Below are positions 24,578-33,605 of a stretch of DNA of 64,000 nt, in pieces. The DNA lies in the NCBI GenBank assembly GCA_012840135.1, contig DUMA01000010.1, forward strand, positions 36,770-100,769. The letters run 5' to 3'. The notes below the pieces were generated by a model, which saw only the letters and a list, made by a program, of their open reading frames with translations, had not been told where the DNA came from and searched no databases. Source of the DNA: Thermoanaerobacterales bacterium (lineage in GTDB: Bacteria > Bacillota > Thermosediminibacteria > Thermosediminibacterales > Tepidanaerobacteraceae). The translations under genes and the position numbers were made by a program. The number at the start of each line of letters is the position of its first letter. The first letter of the stretch is position 1.

Positions 24578-25444
24578 TTATATCAGTTCTTTTAACCTTA
24601 TGTCTAACCCTTCACGTATTATTTTGTCAAATATTTCCGTTTCAGTCAAATATTTTTTTATTCTCAAGCTGTTGTCTACAATATAGACAAAATAATATTT
24701 ATCCGGCATAAACTCATAAAGCAGTTGCTTTACCGGAGTATTCCCTATGGCGACAAGACCTGCAACGGGTAAAAATCCTTTCTTAAACAACAATTCTTTT
24801 TTGCCTGCTATTTGTTTGATAAAAAATAAAGGAGCTTCCTTTTGTTCTTTTAAAGAGTACGCAATTAAAAAAATCCCGGCAATGATAAAATTTATAAATA
24901 ATTTGCCCATAAATAAGCCTATGACGGCAGTTAAGAACAATACCGCTGCCAGAACTTTGCTAAGTCTTGCAGCCGTGCGTACCGCCGATATAAAATTCAT
25001 GTGCTGTCTGAGCCATAAAATAAAAACCCTTCCGCCATCTAAAGGAAGGGCCGGGAGCATGTTAAAAAGCCCTATCATCAACTGATAGTCAATAAAATTA
25101 TTTCCCGTCTGAGGTAATATTACCTTCTGTTCAATCAGAAACAATAAAAAAAACGATACAGCGAAATTGGTCATAGGGCCTGCCAGTGCAGTCAGCATTT
25201 CAACTTCAGGGATCGTTTCATATAGATTTGCTATTTTTATCCTTCCGCCAAAAGGTAAAATTTCTATCTTTTCTACTTTCATGCCCATAGTCCGGGCTGT
25301 TACCACATGCCCCAGTTCATGAAATCCCAGAGCTGCCAGTGCCGCCAGCATATGTACCCACAACCCCGCACATATGGAAGAGAATACTATAAGAACAAAA
25401 AAAAAGTCAATATAAATATCCATCTCCAGTATTTTGAAAGACAT
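24578..25444 (-). CDS. spoIVFB: SpoIVFB-type M50 intramembrane metalloprotease
   Basis: A site-2 protease of 288 residues with several membrane helices. The zinc motif HELGH lies in ALGFHELGHVVTA and the third ligand in LPALPLDGGRV. A C-terminal cytoplasmic CBS-like remnant follows. SpoIVFB releases sigma-K from pro-sigma-K in the mother-cell-derived forespore membrane, and is held inactive by SpoIVFA. It lies 13 bases after spoIVFA. Confidence 0.9.
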   Translation of the reverse strand: MSFKILEMDIYIDFFFVLIVFSSICAGLWVHMLAALAALGFHELGHVVTARTMGMKVEKIEILPFGGRIKIANLYETIPEVEMLTALAGPMTNFAVSFFLLFLIEQKVILPQTGNNFIDYQLMIGLFNMLPALPLDGGRVFILWLRQHMNFISAVRTAARLSKVLAAVLFLTAVIGLFMGKLFINFIIAGIFLIAYSLKEQKEAPLFFIKQIAGKKELLFKKGFLPVAGLVAIGNTPVKQLLYEFMPDKYYFVYIVDNSLRIKKYLTETEIFDKIIREGLDIRLKELI

Positions 25445-25457
25445 GATACCACCCGTA

Positions 25458-26123
25458 TTAAGGTATTTTTAACCATTTCGTGGGGTCTTGGGGAACATCA
25501 TTTTTTAATATTTCAAAATGCAGGTGGGGCGAATCCGCCTTTCCGCTCATACCTACGGTCCCAATGATGAAGCCCTGCTTTACATTTTCATTTTGTGTGA
25601 CAAAAACATCCTTCATATGGGCATAAACCGTAGTGAGACCTTCGCCATGATCCAGTTTCACAAAACGCCCCAGCTCAGGGTCTTCTCCCGCAGAAACCAC
25701 AACTCCATCAAGCACAGCTTTCACAGGAGTTCCTTCTTTTTGGGCTATATCAATGCCGTTGTGCATTTTTTCTACTTTCAAAATTGGGTCAACTCTTTTG
25801 CCAAAAACCGAAGTGATATCCCCTGACACCGGAAGGATAAGAGACTCGGAGGTTGTTTGTTGAAAAACTGGGACGCTTTCTGTTATCCTGGGGAATTGCT
25901 TGATGGTATCTGCCAGACTTTTGAAATCGTAAGTATATTTAAAAACATAGTAATCTATCTTTGAGAGTACCAGATTTGTAAAAGGGGTGTCAATTTTTTT
26001 AAGTAATAATACAATTGTCAGCAAAAAAATGCATACAAGCAGCTTTTTTAAATCCAGCATATCGAGCCATTTTTTTTTAGGACCTGGTTCATAATAGTTA
26101 TAATACATCCAAGGCACCCCCAT
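25458..26123 (-). CDS. spoIVFA: SpoIVFA-like regulator with M23 domain
   Basis: A protein of 221 residues. A cytoplasmic segment precedes one transmembrane helix (residues 28-46, LLVCIFLLTIVLLL). Residues 110-221 are a LytM/M23 domain (FGKRVDPILKVEKMHNGIDIA, PHLHFEIL). SpoIVFA complexes with SpoIVFB and BofA until SpoIVB cleaves it. Zinc ligands H (MHNGID) and HLH look intact, so hydrolase activity cannot be excluded, though the gene order and the following spoIVFB favour the regulator. Confidence 0.85.
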   Translation of the reverse strand: MGVPWMYYNYYEPGPKKKWLDMLDLKKLLVCIFLLTIVLLLKKIDTPFTNLVLSKIDYYVFKYTYDFKSLADTIKQFPRITESVPVFQQTTSESLILPVSGDITSVFGKRVDPILKVEKMHNGIDIAQKEGTPVKAVLDGVVVSAGEDPELGRFVKLDHGEGLTTVYAHMKDVFVTQNENVKQGFIIGTVGMSGKADSPHLHFEILKNDVPQDPTKWLKIP

Positions 26124-26166
26124 ACCATTCTTATATATATCTATTTTACGATAAGCTCGTTTATTA

Positions 26167-26195
26167 CAAAAAAAATGCTCCTACCAAAGAAGCAT
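26167..26195 (-). terminator. Terminator after rodA
   Basis: On the minus strand ATGCTTC and GGAGCAT pair (with one wobble) around a 7-base loop, followed by eight Ts. Confidence 0.7.
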
Positions 26196-26197
26196 CT

Positions 26198-27295
26198 CTA
26201 AAAAAGTATTTTCTGTCGCCGCATACCGATATTTAACACAAGGCCTACTGACATCATGTTCATCAAAAAGGAACTTCCACCATAGCTCATAAAAGGCAGC
26301 GGAATTCCAGTAACGGGCATCAGCCCCAGCGTCATCCCGATATTTACCATTACCTGGAATGTCCACATTGTGGCTACGCCGATGACCATGTAAGTCCCCA
26401 GCAGGTCCCTGGCTTTAAAAGCCAACTGGATGGTATGGTATATCAATAGAAAAAACAGGAGGAGGAGCACCATCCCTCCGACAAAGCCCAATTCTTCTCC
26501 TAAAACTGCAAAAATAAAATCTGTATGCTGTTCGGGAATAAAATCCAGCTGGTTCTGGGTTCCATGAAACAAACCCTTCCCCAGGAGTTTACCCGAACCG
26601 ATGGCAATTTTTGACTGAATTACATGGTAACCGGCTCCCAGTGGATCCAGATTTGGATTTAAAAAAACCAGAATTCTTTTTTTCTGATAGTCATGTAAAA
26701 AATTCCATAGCAGCGGCAGAGACAACACACCTGCTCCGATAATGGCTCCAAATAGTTTGAAACTTATGCCCGCCACAAAAATCATGCCGAACAAAATTGC
26801 AAGTAAGACCAGGGATGTGCCCAAATCCGGTTGTTTCATAATAAGAATAAGTGGTATACCCACATGCAAAAATGCCAGGGCAACATCCTTTATGCCATTT
26901 AAAGTCTTTTTTCTTTCCAGGTGCTTCGCCAGAGTTATTACGATGGCGAGTTTAGCGAATTCTGACGGCTGAAGGCCAAAGGAGCCGATAGGAATCCATC
27001 TCTGCGCTCCCATACTTTCCCTGCCCAGTATCATTACCGCAATCAGCATGCCAAGGTTTATGACATAAATAACATTTGACCATTGGGCTATAGTATGATA
27101 ATCCACAGCCATTATAAAAAACATGGCCACAAGGCCAAGGCAGAACCAGATGAGCTGCATTTTTGCATAATGGAAATTACCTCCCGGAGCGGTGGCATGA
27201 GTAGCGCTGCTTATTGTTAAAATACTAATAATCGTTATGAATACGATGACTATCAATATACGATACTCTATATTTTTTAACAGTTTATGATTCAT
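26198..27295 (-). CDS. rodA: RodA peptidoglycan polymerase
   Basis: A SEDS protein of 365 residues with about ten membrane helices. It polymerises lipid II into glycan strands in the elongasome with PBP2. The SEDS signatures are present, including the region QPDLGTSLVL and the C-terminal PVTGIPLPFMSYGGSS. Its place next to the min and mre clusters supports RodA rather than FtsW or SpoVE. Confidence 0.92.
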   Translation of the reverse strand: MNHKLLKNIEYRILIVIVFITIISILTISSATHATAPGGNFHYAKMQLIWFCLGLVAMFFIMAVDYHTIAQWSNVIYVINLGMLIAVMILGRESMGAQRWIPIGSFGLQPSEFAKLAIVITLAKHLERKKTLNGIKDVALAFLHVGIPLILIMKQPDLGTSLVLLAILFGMIFVAGISFKLFGAIIGAGVLSLPLLWNFLHDYQKKRILVFLNPNLDPLGAGYHVIQSKIAIGSGKLLGKGLFHGTQNQLDFIPEQHTDFIFAVLGEELGFVGGMVLLLLFFLLIYHTIQLAFKARDLLGTYMVIGVATMWTFQVMVNIGMTLGLMPVTGIPLPFMSYGGSSFLMNMMSVGLVLNIGMRRQKILF

Positions 27296-27370
27296 GGAAA
27301 TGCCTCCCGAAAAATCCGATAACCATTATATCATAAATTAAACACGACTATAATACCTCCTTTTGATTTT

Positions 27371-29137
27371 TCAAGAGGGTATGTTTTTCCAGTATATTTC
27401 TATGTCATCGCCGCTCTTTACCGGACTTGTAAAACCGGCTTCATTTCCGTTTATTTTCATAACAAGCTTACCCGCCATCCCTTCAGGCTTAAAGGATATT
27501 ATATTGAAGATGTCGCTCAATATAAGATTTTTTTCTCTTACAGTTATCGAGGCATTATCCATTATTTCTTCTTCCGGAGCAATTGGCCTGCCATCAATGA
27601 ATATATCCGGATTTATGCTAATATCACGACCATTTATTCTTATATTGATTTTATCTTCATTTTTAATAATATCTGCTACTTTTGCCCTGGCCGGTTCACC
27701 GTCCACCGCTGGTATAAACGAAATGGCGTCTCCATCGGAAATTTCAGCATCCAGCCCTGCTCTCCGGCCGTTTATCATGATTTCAGCCGGTTTTGCCATT
27801 TTGCCTTTTACCACTCTCAGCTCCCCGTTTATTCTAAATGTCAGAGCCATCCCCGGCATACCGAAAATCTGAGCTGGAGTAATTCCTGCATGAAGCAATG
27901 CTTTTAAAACCGTAGGTTTATCCTGGCCAAGAATATTCACTTTTATATCATTCACCTTTACATTAATAAAAGAAAGAGTGGTACCTTCCAGGGCATTGAC
28001 AGCAATACCCACAGGAGTCACCGCAAAAGGTCCCGAAAGTTCTTCTTCTCCTTCTACAAAGGTGATGCCTTCTCTTCTCCTTATTCCTACCCTATCCTTT
28101 GATAAATCCAATTGTGCGGCAATACATTCAGTAAGTCCCGGCATAAGGCTGCCTCCGCCCACACAAATTACTGCTGCCGGAGCTTTTCCGTTAAGTTCCA
28201 GTATTTTTCGAGCGATCTCTGAAGATAATTGATAAACAGATGTTTTTATCGCTTCTAAAATATCCTTTGTTGCAAGCTCATGGTTTTGCCCCAATATATC
28301 CTGAAAACAGACTTTCTCCTTTGTCAAAAGTTCCCTCTTTACTCTCTCGCCTTCATTAAAGTCCAGAAGGTAAACTTCACATATTTTTTCCGTTATCTCG
28401 TCACCGGCCATTGGCACCATTCCATAAGCAAAAATGCTACCATCCCTGGAAATGGCAATGTCGGAAGTTCCAGCACCTATATCCACCAGCGCTATGTTGA
28501 GCTTTCTCATGCCCGGTAAAACCACCACGGCTCCGGCAGCTATTGGTTCCAGCGTGATACTGAGAAGTTCAAGACCGCACCTCTTCAATACTGTCAGCAG
28601 GCTTTCGACCACCGACCTCGGAAGAAATGTAGCTACGATTTTAACCGAAATTGAACGGCCTTTTTGCCCTATAAGATTATTCAGCTCCTCATCTTCAAGG
28701 AACCATTTTATAATGCTATAGCCCACACAATGATAATCCGTAAAAGCCTCGGACGCATTTTTTCCGGACAAGGACTTTATGGCATTGGCCAGAGCGTCGG
28801 CCTGTAGACTGTCTACATCTTCCCTGGTGATTTCCATAAAAGGTGAAGTATTTTTTTGGGCTACAGATTCTACCGTATATAAAGCTCTACCTGCAGCCGC
28901 CACGGCAGCTCTTTCCAGTTTTCTGCCCAGCATGCCTTCCAGGGTCTCCTTTATTTGTCTAACACTGTCTGACACAGCCTCAATATCATGTATCTGGCCA
29001 TCGTACATGGCTCTTCCCTTATGCTCCATAACTTTGTGAGCCAGGATTTTATAACCTTTTTCCTGTTTTCGCACCACAAGACCCACTACCGTCCTGGTAC
29101 CAATATCCAGGGCAAAAACTTCCTGTCCAATATTCAC
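27371..29137 (-). CDS. FtsA-like actin-fold protein with C-terminal beta-grasp-like repeats
   Basis: A protein of 588 residues, much longer than FtsA (about 420). The actin-type ATPase motifs are clear: ALDIGTRTVVGLVV (residues 9-22), an SHS2 insertion, ALVDIGAGTSDIAI (about 215) and VICVGGGSLMPGLTE (about 320). The last about 190 residues hold three repeats of an ING...GD-I pattern (MINGRRAGLDAEISDGDAISF, RINGRDI.., KINGNEAG..SGDDIEIYW), like MoaD/ThiS beta-grasp units. It lacks the FtsA C-terminal membrane helix. It lies between minE and rodA, suggesting cell-shape or division work. A PilM-like role is an alternative. Confidence 0.75.
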   Translation of the reverse strand: MNIGQEVFALDIGTRTVVGLVVRKQEKGYKILAHKVMEHKGRAMYDGQIHDIEAVSDSVRQIKETLEGMLGRKLERAAVAAAGRALYTVESVAQKNTSPFMEITREDVDSLQADALANAIKSLSGKNASEAFTDYHCVGYSIIKWFLEDEELNNLIGQKGRSISVKIVATFLPRSVVESLLTVLKRCGLELLSITLEPIAAGAVVVLPGMRKLNIALVDIGAGTSDIAISRDGSIFAYGMVPMAGDEITEKICEVYLLDFNEGERVKRELLTKEKVCFQDILGQNHELATKDILEAIKTSVYQLSSEIARKILELNGKAPAAVICVGGGSLMPGLTECIAAQLDLSKDRVGIRRREGITFVEGEEELSGPFAVTPVGIAVNALEGTTLSFINVKVNDIKVNILGQDKPTVLKALLHAGITPAQIFGMPGMALTFRINGELRVVKGKMAKPAEIMINGRRAGLDAEISDGDAISFIPAVDGEPARAKVADIIKNEDKINIRINGRDISINPDIFIDGRPIAPEEEIMDNASITVREKNLILSDIFNIISFKPEGMAGKLVMKINGNEAGFTSPVKSGDDIEIYWKNIPS

Positions 29138-29152
29138 AGAAAAATATCCTCC

Positions 29153-29434
29153 TCAAATTTTCGCCAGATGCTTCATCCTTCTTATGGGTATATTTGCCAC
29201 CAGAGCTGGCACCGTAGTTTCTTCATCCTTCTTTATTCTTGTGAGTTTAATATCCATGCCCTCTTCCTCGATTTCCATATAATCCGAAACGATGTTTATT
29301 AACTGGCCCTTAATCATTTCAAGGAATTTAGGCGATACATTAGCCCTGTCATGGACGAGGATCAGCCGCAATCTCTCTTTGGCAATGTCCTTGCTGGTCA
29401 CATCTTCCCTGCCAAAAATTTTTAAAAAGTCCAT
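29153..29434 (-). CDS. minE: Cell division topological specificity factor MinE
   Basis: A 93-residue MinE. The N-terminal DFLKIFG and AKERLRLILVHDRANVSP form the MinD-contact region; the beta-rich dimer domain follows. MinE drives MinD off the membrane and so places the division septum. It overlaps minD by 13 bases. A minE gene in a spore former (rather than only DivIVA) is usual in this clostridial branch. Confidence 0.95.
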   Translation of the reverse strand: MDFLKIFGREDVTSKDIAKERLRLILVHDRANVSPKFLEMIKGQLINIVSDYMEIEEEGMDIKLTRIKKDEETTVPALVANIPIRRMKHLAKI

Positions 29435-30261
29435 CTGGCTCCCTCCCCTTTCACTCTGCGGGCTTTTAATCCAAAAAACATGCGCAGTTTATCCATGAAA
29501 GTAGGTTCAACTTCTTCTATGGTCATCAATGGTACATCTTCTCCCTCAATACGCCGGGTAATGTTTCTGTATGCCTGTCCTGCTCTTGAATATTCGTCTG
29601 CCACGGCCGGCTCCCCACGGTTGGTGGATATCACGATTTTCTCATCTTCCGGAACTACGCCCAAAAGCTCGATAGCCAGAATGTCAATCATATCATCAAT
29701 ATTCATCATGTCGCCGCGCTTGACCATATCGGGCCTGATTCGGTTAATTATGAGTTTGGGTTCTTCAAAACCTGAAGCTTCCAGAAGACCTACAATTCTA
29801 TCTGCGTCTCTTACGGCAGATACTTCCGGAGTAGTTACAATGATGGCTCTATCGGCACCTGCTATGGCGTTCTTGAAGCCTTGCTCTATACCGGCCGGAC
29901 AGTCTATAAGTACATAGTCGAACTCCTTGCGCAGGTCTTCACACAGTTTTTTCATTTGGTCCGGGGTCACCGCTGTTTTATCCTTTGTCTGAGCTGCAGG
30001 TAAGAGATATAGATTTTCAAAGCGCTTGTCCTTTATAAGGGCCTGTTTTAACCTGCACATCCCATGAGTTACATCCACCAGGTCATAAACGATCCTGTTT
30101 TCCAACCCCATTACAACATCAAGATTTCTCAATCCGATATCAGCATCTACCATTACAACCTTTCTATGTTTGTAAAGAGCAAGGCCTGTTCCGATGTTCG
30201 CCGTGGTCGTAGTCTTCCCTACCCCTCCTTTTCCCGAAGTAATAACCAGTACCTGACTCAT
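29422..30261 (-). CDS. minD: Septum site-determining ATPase MinD
   Basis: A ParA-type ATPase of 279 residues. The deviant Walker A is GKGGVGKTTTTANIG (residues 10-24), with VDADIGLRNLD and VLIDCPAGIE. The membrane-targeting amphipathic helix is MDKLRMFFGLKAR near the C-terminus; a short extension follows. It recruits MinC. It overlaps minC by ATGA. Confidence 0.97.
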   Translation of the reverse strand: MSQVLVITSGKGGVGKTTTTANIGTGLALYKHRKVVMVDADIGLRNLDVVMGLENRIVYDLVDVTHGMCRLKQALIKDKRFENLYLLPAAQTKDKTAVTPDQMKKLCEDLRKEFDYVLIDCPAGIEQGFKNAIAGADRAIIVTTPEVSAVRDADRIVGLLEASGFEEPKLIINRIRPDMVKRGDMMNIDDMIDILAIELLGVVPEDEKIVISTNRGEPAVADEYSRAGQAYRNITRRIEGEDVPLMTIEEVEPTFMDKLRMFFGLKARRVKGEGARWTF

Positions 30262-30905
30262 TTGATCCCCTCCCGTTTTCTTTTTATACTTTCAAAATTT
30301 AACTGATAATAAGGTTCTATTATAATGGCTTTATCCTTCAAGCGTGCTATTTCAGGGAACTGCGGCACCTCCTGCTTATCCTCCGGAGGCCTGGAAATGA
30401 TACCGGCAATTCTCAATTGGGTGGGCTGAAGCCGGAAAGCAGCTACAATTGCAGACATATCGCCGTGGGCTCCTGCGTGTGCCATGCCCCTCAATACGCC
30501 CATTACCAAAATATCCCCTGTAGCTACAATCTCACTTCCCGGATTAACATCTCCCAGAATCACAACGGTCCCCTTGTAAGATATCTTTTGGCCGGACCTT
30601 ACGGTCTTCTTCAAAAGCAAGATCCGATTGCGGCACTGTCCCGGAAAAATGATGGTCCTGGGAGATGCCTGCCTTTGCAGGCTCATATTAAACTCCTTTA
30701 AAATCTGCTCTAGATTCAAGTAATCTTCATGACTTAAAGAACCGTTTTTTACTTTAACGCGAGCCATGCCCCCGTCAAAAAAACCATTGCCGTTTTGCAG
30801 TTTTTCGTAAATGGCATTTTTGATGATTTCAAAATCGGTATTCCCATCCATTATTATCATAATACCATCACGGGTGCCTTTTATAATCACAGGTTCTACG
30901 GCCAT
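30258..30905 (-). CDS. minC: Septum site-determining protein MinC
   Basis: MinC of about 215 residues inhibits FtsZ assembly. The N-terminal domain is residues 1-100 and the C-terminal beta-helix contains IILPG-like repeats (ILLKKTVRSGQKISYKGTVVILGDVNPGSEIVATGDILVMG), which binds MinD. ATG 30905 with GGAGGGAATTGTT in front is a better start than the track's 30929. It heads the minCDE-ftsA-like-rodA unit, after the mrdA terminator. Confidence 0.95.
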   Translation of the reverse strand: MAVEPVIIKGTRDGIMIIMDGNTDFEIIKNAIYEKLQNGNGFFDGGMARVKVKNGSLSHEDYLNLEQILKEFNMSLQRQASPRTIIFPGQCRNRILLLKKTVRSGQKISYKGTVVILGDVNPGSEIVATGDILVMGVLRGMAHAGAHGDMSAIVAAFRLQPTQLRIAGIISRPPEDKQEVPQFPEIARLKDKAIIIEPYYQLNFESIKRKREGIK

Positions 30906-30973
30906 AACAATTCCCTCCAACGCTTGCATACATATTTATTCTTCATAAAACAGGTAATTCCTTCTTTTTAATT

Positions 30974-31005
30974 GAAAAAAACCAGAATCTGTAAAGATTC
31001 TGGTT
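30974..31005 (-). terminator. Terminator after mrdA
   Basis: On the minus strand ACCAGAATCT and AGATTCTGGT form a perfect 10-bp stem with a 4-base loop and a run of seven Ts. Confidence 0.92.
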
Positions 31006-33102
31006 CTACGGTTGAACCAGGTAATCCCCCTGGTGAGTATTTTCATTTAGATGAAAATACTCCTCAAGTATTGCTTTTGCCACAGGTCCTCCCGTGCTTC
31101 CACCGGAACCTGCCTGTTCTATGAATACGACTATAGCTATTTCCGGATCATCAAAAGGAGCAAAGGTTACAAACCAGCCATGGGCAGCCTTCGTCACGTC
31201 CCACTGAGCTGTACCTGTCTTTCCGGCCAGGGGAATGGGAAAGTTGGCAAAGACCGAATAAGCGGTACCCCCTGGCGATACAACTTCTTTCATGCCCTTT
31301 TTTATTATGTCAAAAGTCTTTTCAGAAACATTAACCCGTCCCCCTATCTCGGGTTTCTTCTCCAGAACAACTTTACCGCTGGCATCCACAATGGATTTTA
31401 TTATATGCGGCTTCATCCAGTAACCGTTATTGGCAATGGCTGCTATATAATCGGCAATTTGCAGCGGTGTGTAGCTATGAAAGCCCTGACCGATAGCCGC
31501 ATCAAGGGTTTCGGCAGGGTACCATATTTTGTCTTCAGCCCTCTTGAAAACACTGGCTTTGTAATCCCTGCCGGCCACAGTTCCTGCTTTTTCTCCCGGC
31601 ATATCAATACCCGTGTGTTTTCCTAAACCATACATCCTGGCATAGTTTTCTATATTATCTATCCCTAGGCGCCTTCCCATTTCATAAAAAAATATATTGC
31701 AAGACTGTGCAAGAGCTTTAACAATATTTACACTGCCATGACCTCCGGGTTTCCAGTCTTTTTTTGGAGCTATGGTCCAGTAAACTCCCGGGTCAAAAAT
31801 GTATTCATTTTCTGTTGTAACTTTTTTCTCCAGCGCTGCCGTCGCTGTAACCATCTTAAATACGGAACCTGGCGGGTACGTTCCGGCTATGGCAGTATTA
31901 ACCATGGGCCTTAGCGGGTTGTTGACAAGGCTCTGCCACTCTTTCTGAGTAATCCCCCTGGCAAACATATTGGGATCAAAATCTGGCACACTGACCATTG
32001 CCAGAACTTCGCCGGTTTTAACATTTAAAACCACCACGGCACCTTTTTTCGCATTTGGATAGGGATTGTGTTTATCTGTTTGCAGTTTCAATAACTGCTC
32101 CCGCAGGGCATTTTCCGCCACCTGCTGCAACCTGGCATCAATGGTAAGAGTAACCGTATCCCCCGGAACAGGCGGCTCCTGGCCCAATACTTTTATGGGT
32201 TTGCCGGTCGAGGTGACTTCCACCTGCTGGCCGCCGTCCTTTCCTTTCAAATAAGGTTCCAGTTCCTTTTCAAGGCCCATCTTGCCCACCAGGTCTCCCG
32301 GCCGGTAGCCTTTGTCCTTAAGGGCTTGAAGCTCCTCCTGATTGATCTCGCCCACATATCCATAAATAAGGGAGCCTATATTTCCGTACAGGTAATTCCG
32401 AATGGGTTCCACTTCTATTACAACTCCGGGAAGCCGGCTTTCTTCAATCCTGGCAATGGTTTGAAAATCCACATCGGTTTTCAAACGCACTGGCATGTAT
32501 TTTTTATATCCCTGATCCCTTATCTTGTTCCTGAAAGTGTCAAAGCGGTATGTGACAAGCACTTGGGTTCCAGGCTTCAAATTAAGGCTTATTCTGCCCG
32601 TAGAAAAATCTATCTTTTGCGGCACAACTTGTTTGCCCGAAGCCTCTTCCACTATCTTTACATCATTCAGATCCAGCCTTCCATCTCCGCTTAAATCCAC
32701 AACCGGTATCTGGTTTAATAAAAATTCCCCTTTATCATCAAGAACATATTTTTCATTCGACACATCGGTGAAATGCGGAATCTTCAATATCTGGCTTAAT
32801 GTTTTAAAAACAGCGTCCTGCTCGTCCGTTGTGGAATTGACATTCATATACGATACCGTAAAACTGGGGCGATTGTTGACAAGTTCCCTTCCGTACCTGT
32901 CCTTAAATATACCTCGGGGAGCCGTCACCGGTATTAGCCTTATGCGGTTTTCCTGGGCCAGCTTTTCATACTCGTCACCCTTAACAATCTGAAGCATAGA
33001 AAGGCCGGTGGTCAAAAAAATAAACACACATATAACTACACTTATAAAAATATACAAACGTCTTTCTAACTTTTTTACGTCCACGGCAATCCCCTCGAGC
33101 AC
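31006..33102 (-). CDS. mrdA: Penicillin-binding protein 2 (elongation transpeptidase)
   Basis: A class B PBP of 698 residues with an N-terminal membrane helix (residues 11-34), pedestal domain and transpeptidase domain. The catalytic motifs are GSVFK (SxxK), SCN (SxN) and KTGTA. It crosslinks peptidoglycan during rod elongation with RodA and MreBCD. In the pedestal domain, an EF-hand/dockerin-like loop, DLSGDGRLDLND, is inserted between two segments near residue 140 and followed by a beta-rich stretch, unlike the usual PBP2. It overlaps the mreD stop by one base. Confidence 0.93.
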   Translation of the reverse strand: MLEGIAVDVKKLERRLYIFISVVICVFIFLTTGLSMLQIVKGDEYEKLAQENRIRLIPVTAPRGIFKDRYGRELVNNRPSFTVSYMNVNSTTDEQDAVFKTLSQILKIPHFTDVSNEKYVLDDKGEFLLNQIPVVDLSGDGRLDLNDVKIVEEASGKQVVPQKIDFSTGRISLNLKPGTQVLVTYRFDTFRNKIRDQGYKKYMPVRLKTDVDFQTIARIEESRLPGVVIEVEPIRNYLYGNIGSLIYGYVGEINQEELQALKDKGYRPGDLVGKMGLEKELEPYLKGKDGGQQVEVTSTGKPIKVLGQEPPVPGDTVTLTIDARLQQVAENALREQLLKLQTDKHNPYPNAKKGAVVVLNVKTGEVLAMVSVPDFDPNMFARGITQKEWQSLVNNPLRPMVNTAIAGTYPPGSVFKMVTATAALEKKVTTENEYIFDPGVYWTIAPKKDWKPGGHGSVNIVKALAQSCNIFFYEMGRRLGIDNIENYARMYGLGKHTGIDMPGEKAGTVAGRDYKASVFKRAEDKIWYPAETLDAAIGQGFHSYTPLQIADYIAAIANNGYWMKPHIIKSIVDASGKVVLEKKPEIGGRVNVSEKTFDIIKKGMKEVVSPGGTAYSVFANFPIPLAGKTGTAQWDVTKAAHGWFVTFAPFDDPEIAIVVFIEQAGSGGSTGGPVAKAILEEYFHLNENTHQGDYLVQP

Positions 33103-33605
33103 TAATATTTCACATTGAAATAGTAATCAAAAAACCTTTCTATCTTTACTACTGCGTAATAAACAAAGGGCGAAATTATCATATTAAAAAGAGCCGACGG
33201 CAGAACAATCGGCATGAAAAAATACCATGGATTTGCAATCTCGTTGAAAATCAAACTCATAAAAATGAATATTATATTGTATACAATGCTCCCCAGAAAA
33301 GTAAGACCCATTGTTATTATAGCCGGCCCTTTAAATATGTCTCTGGCAGCATATCCCTGGATATAGCCGGTCAGAAATTTTATCAGAGCATTAAAGCCCA
33401 AAAAGCTGCCATAGATTATATCTTCAAAAATACCGTTGAGAAATCCCATAAACGCCCCCATATTTTCACCTTTAGCCAGCGAGCAGCATAAAGCGAAAAC
33501 AAGGGGCAAATCCGGTTTTATTCCTCCGATTTTAAAAAGTTCCATGACAGTTGACTGGAAAACCAGGAGCACAACCATAATAAAAAAATACGCCAACATC
33601 CTCAA
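33102..33605 (-). CDS. mreD: Rod shape-determining protein MreD
   Basis: A 167-residue membrane protein with five to six helices and the short charged loops of MreD. It links MreB filaments to the RodA/PBP2 machine. The family is poorly conserved, and the call rests on hydrophobicity, the stretch MGAFMGFLNGIFEDIIYGSFLG, and its place between mreC (4-base overlap) and mrdA. Confidence 0.9.
   Translation of the reverse strand: MRMLAYFFIMVVLLVFQSTVMELFKIGGIKPDLPLVFALCCSLAKGENMGAFMGFLNGIFEDIIYGSFLGFNALIKFLTGYIQGYAARDIFKGPAIITMGLTFLGSIVYNIIFIFMSLIFNEIANPWYFFMPIVLPSALFNMIISPFVYYAVVKIERFFDYYFNVKY

Noticed and set aside
25458-26123. General M23 cell-wall hydrolase instead of SpoIVFA
   Set aside because: Its membrane plan and position directly before spoIVFB fit the sporulation regulator better; activity itself is left open.
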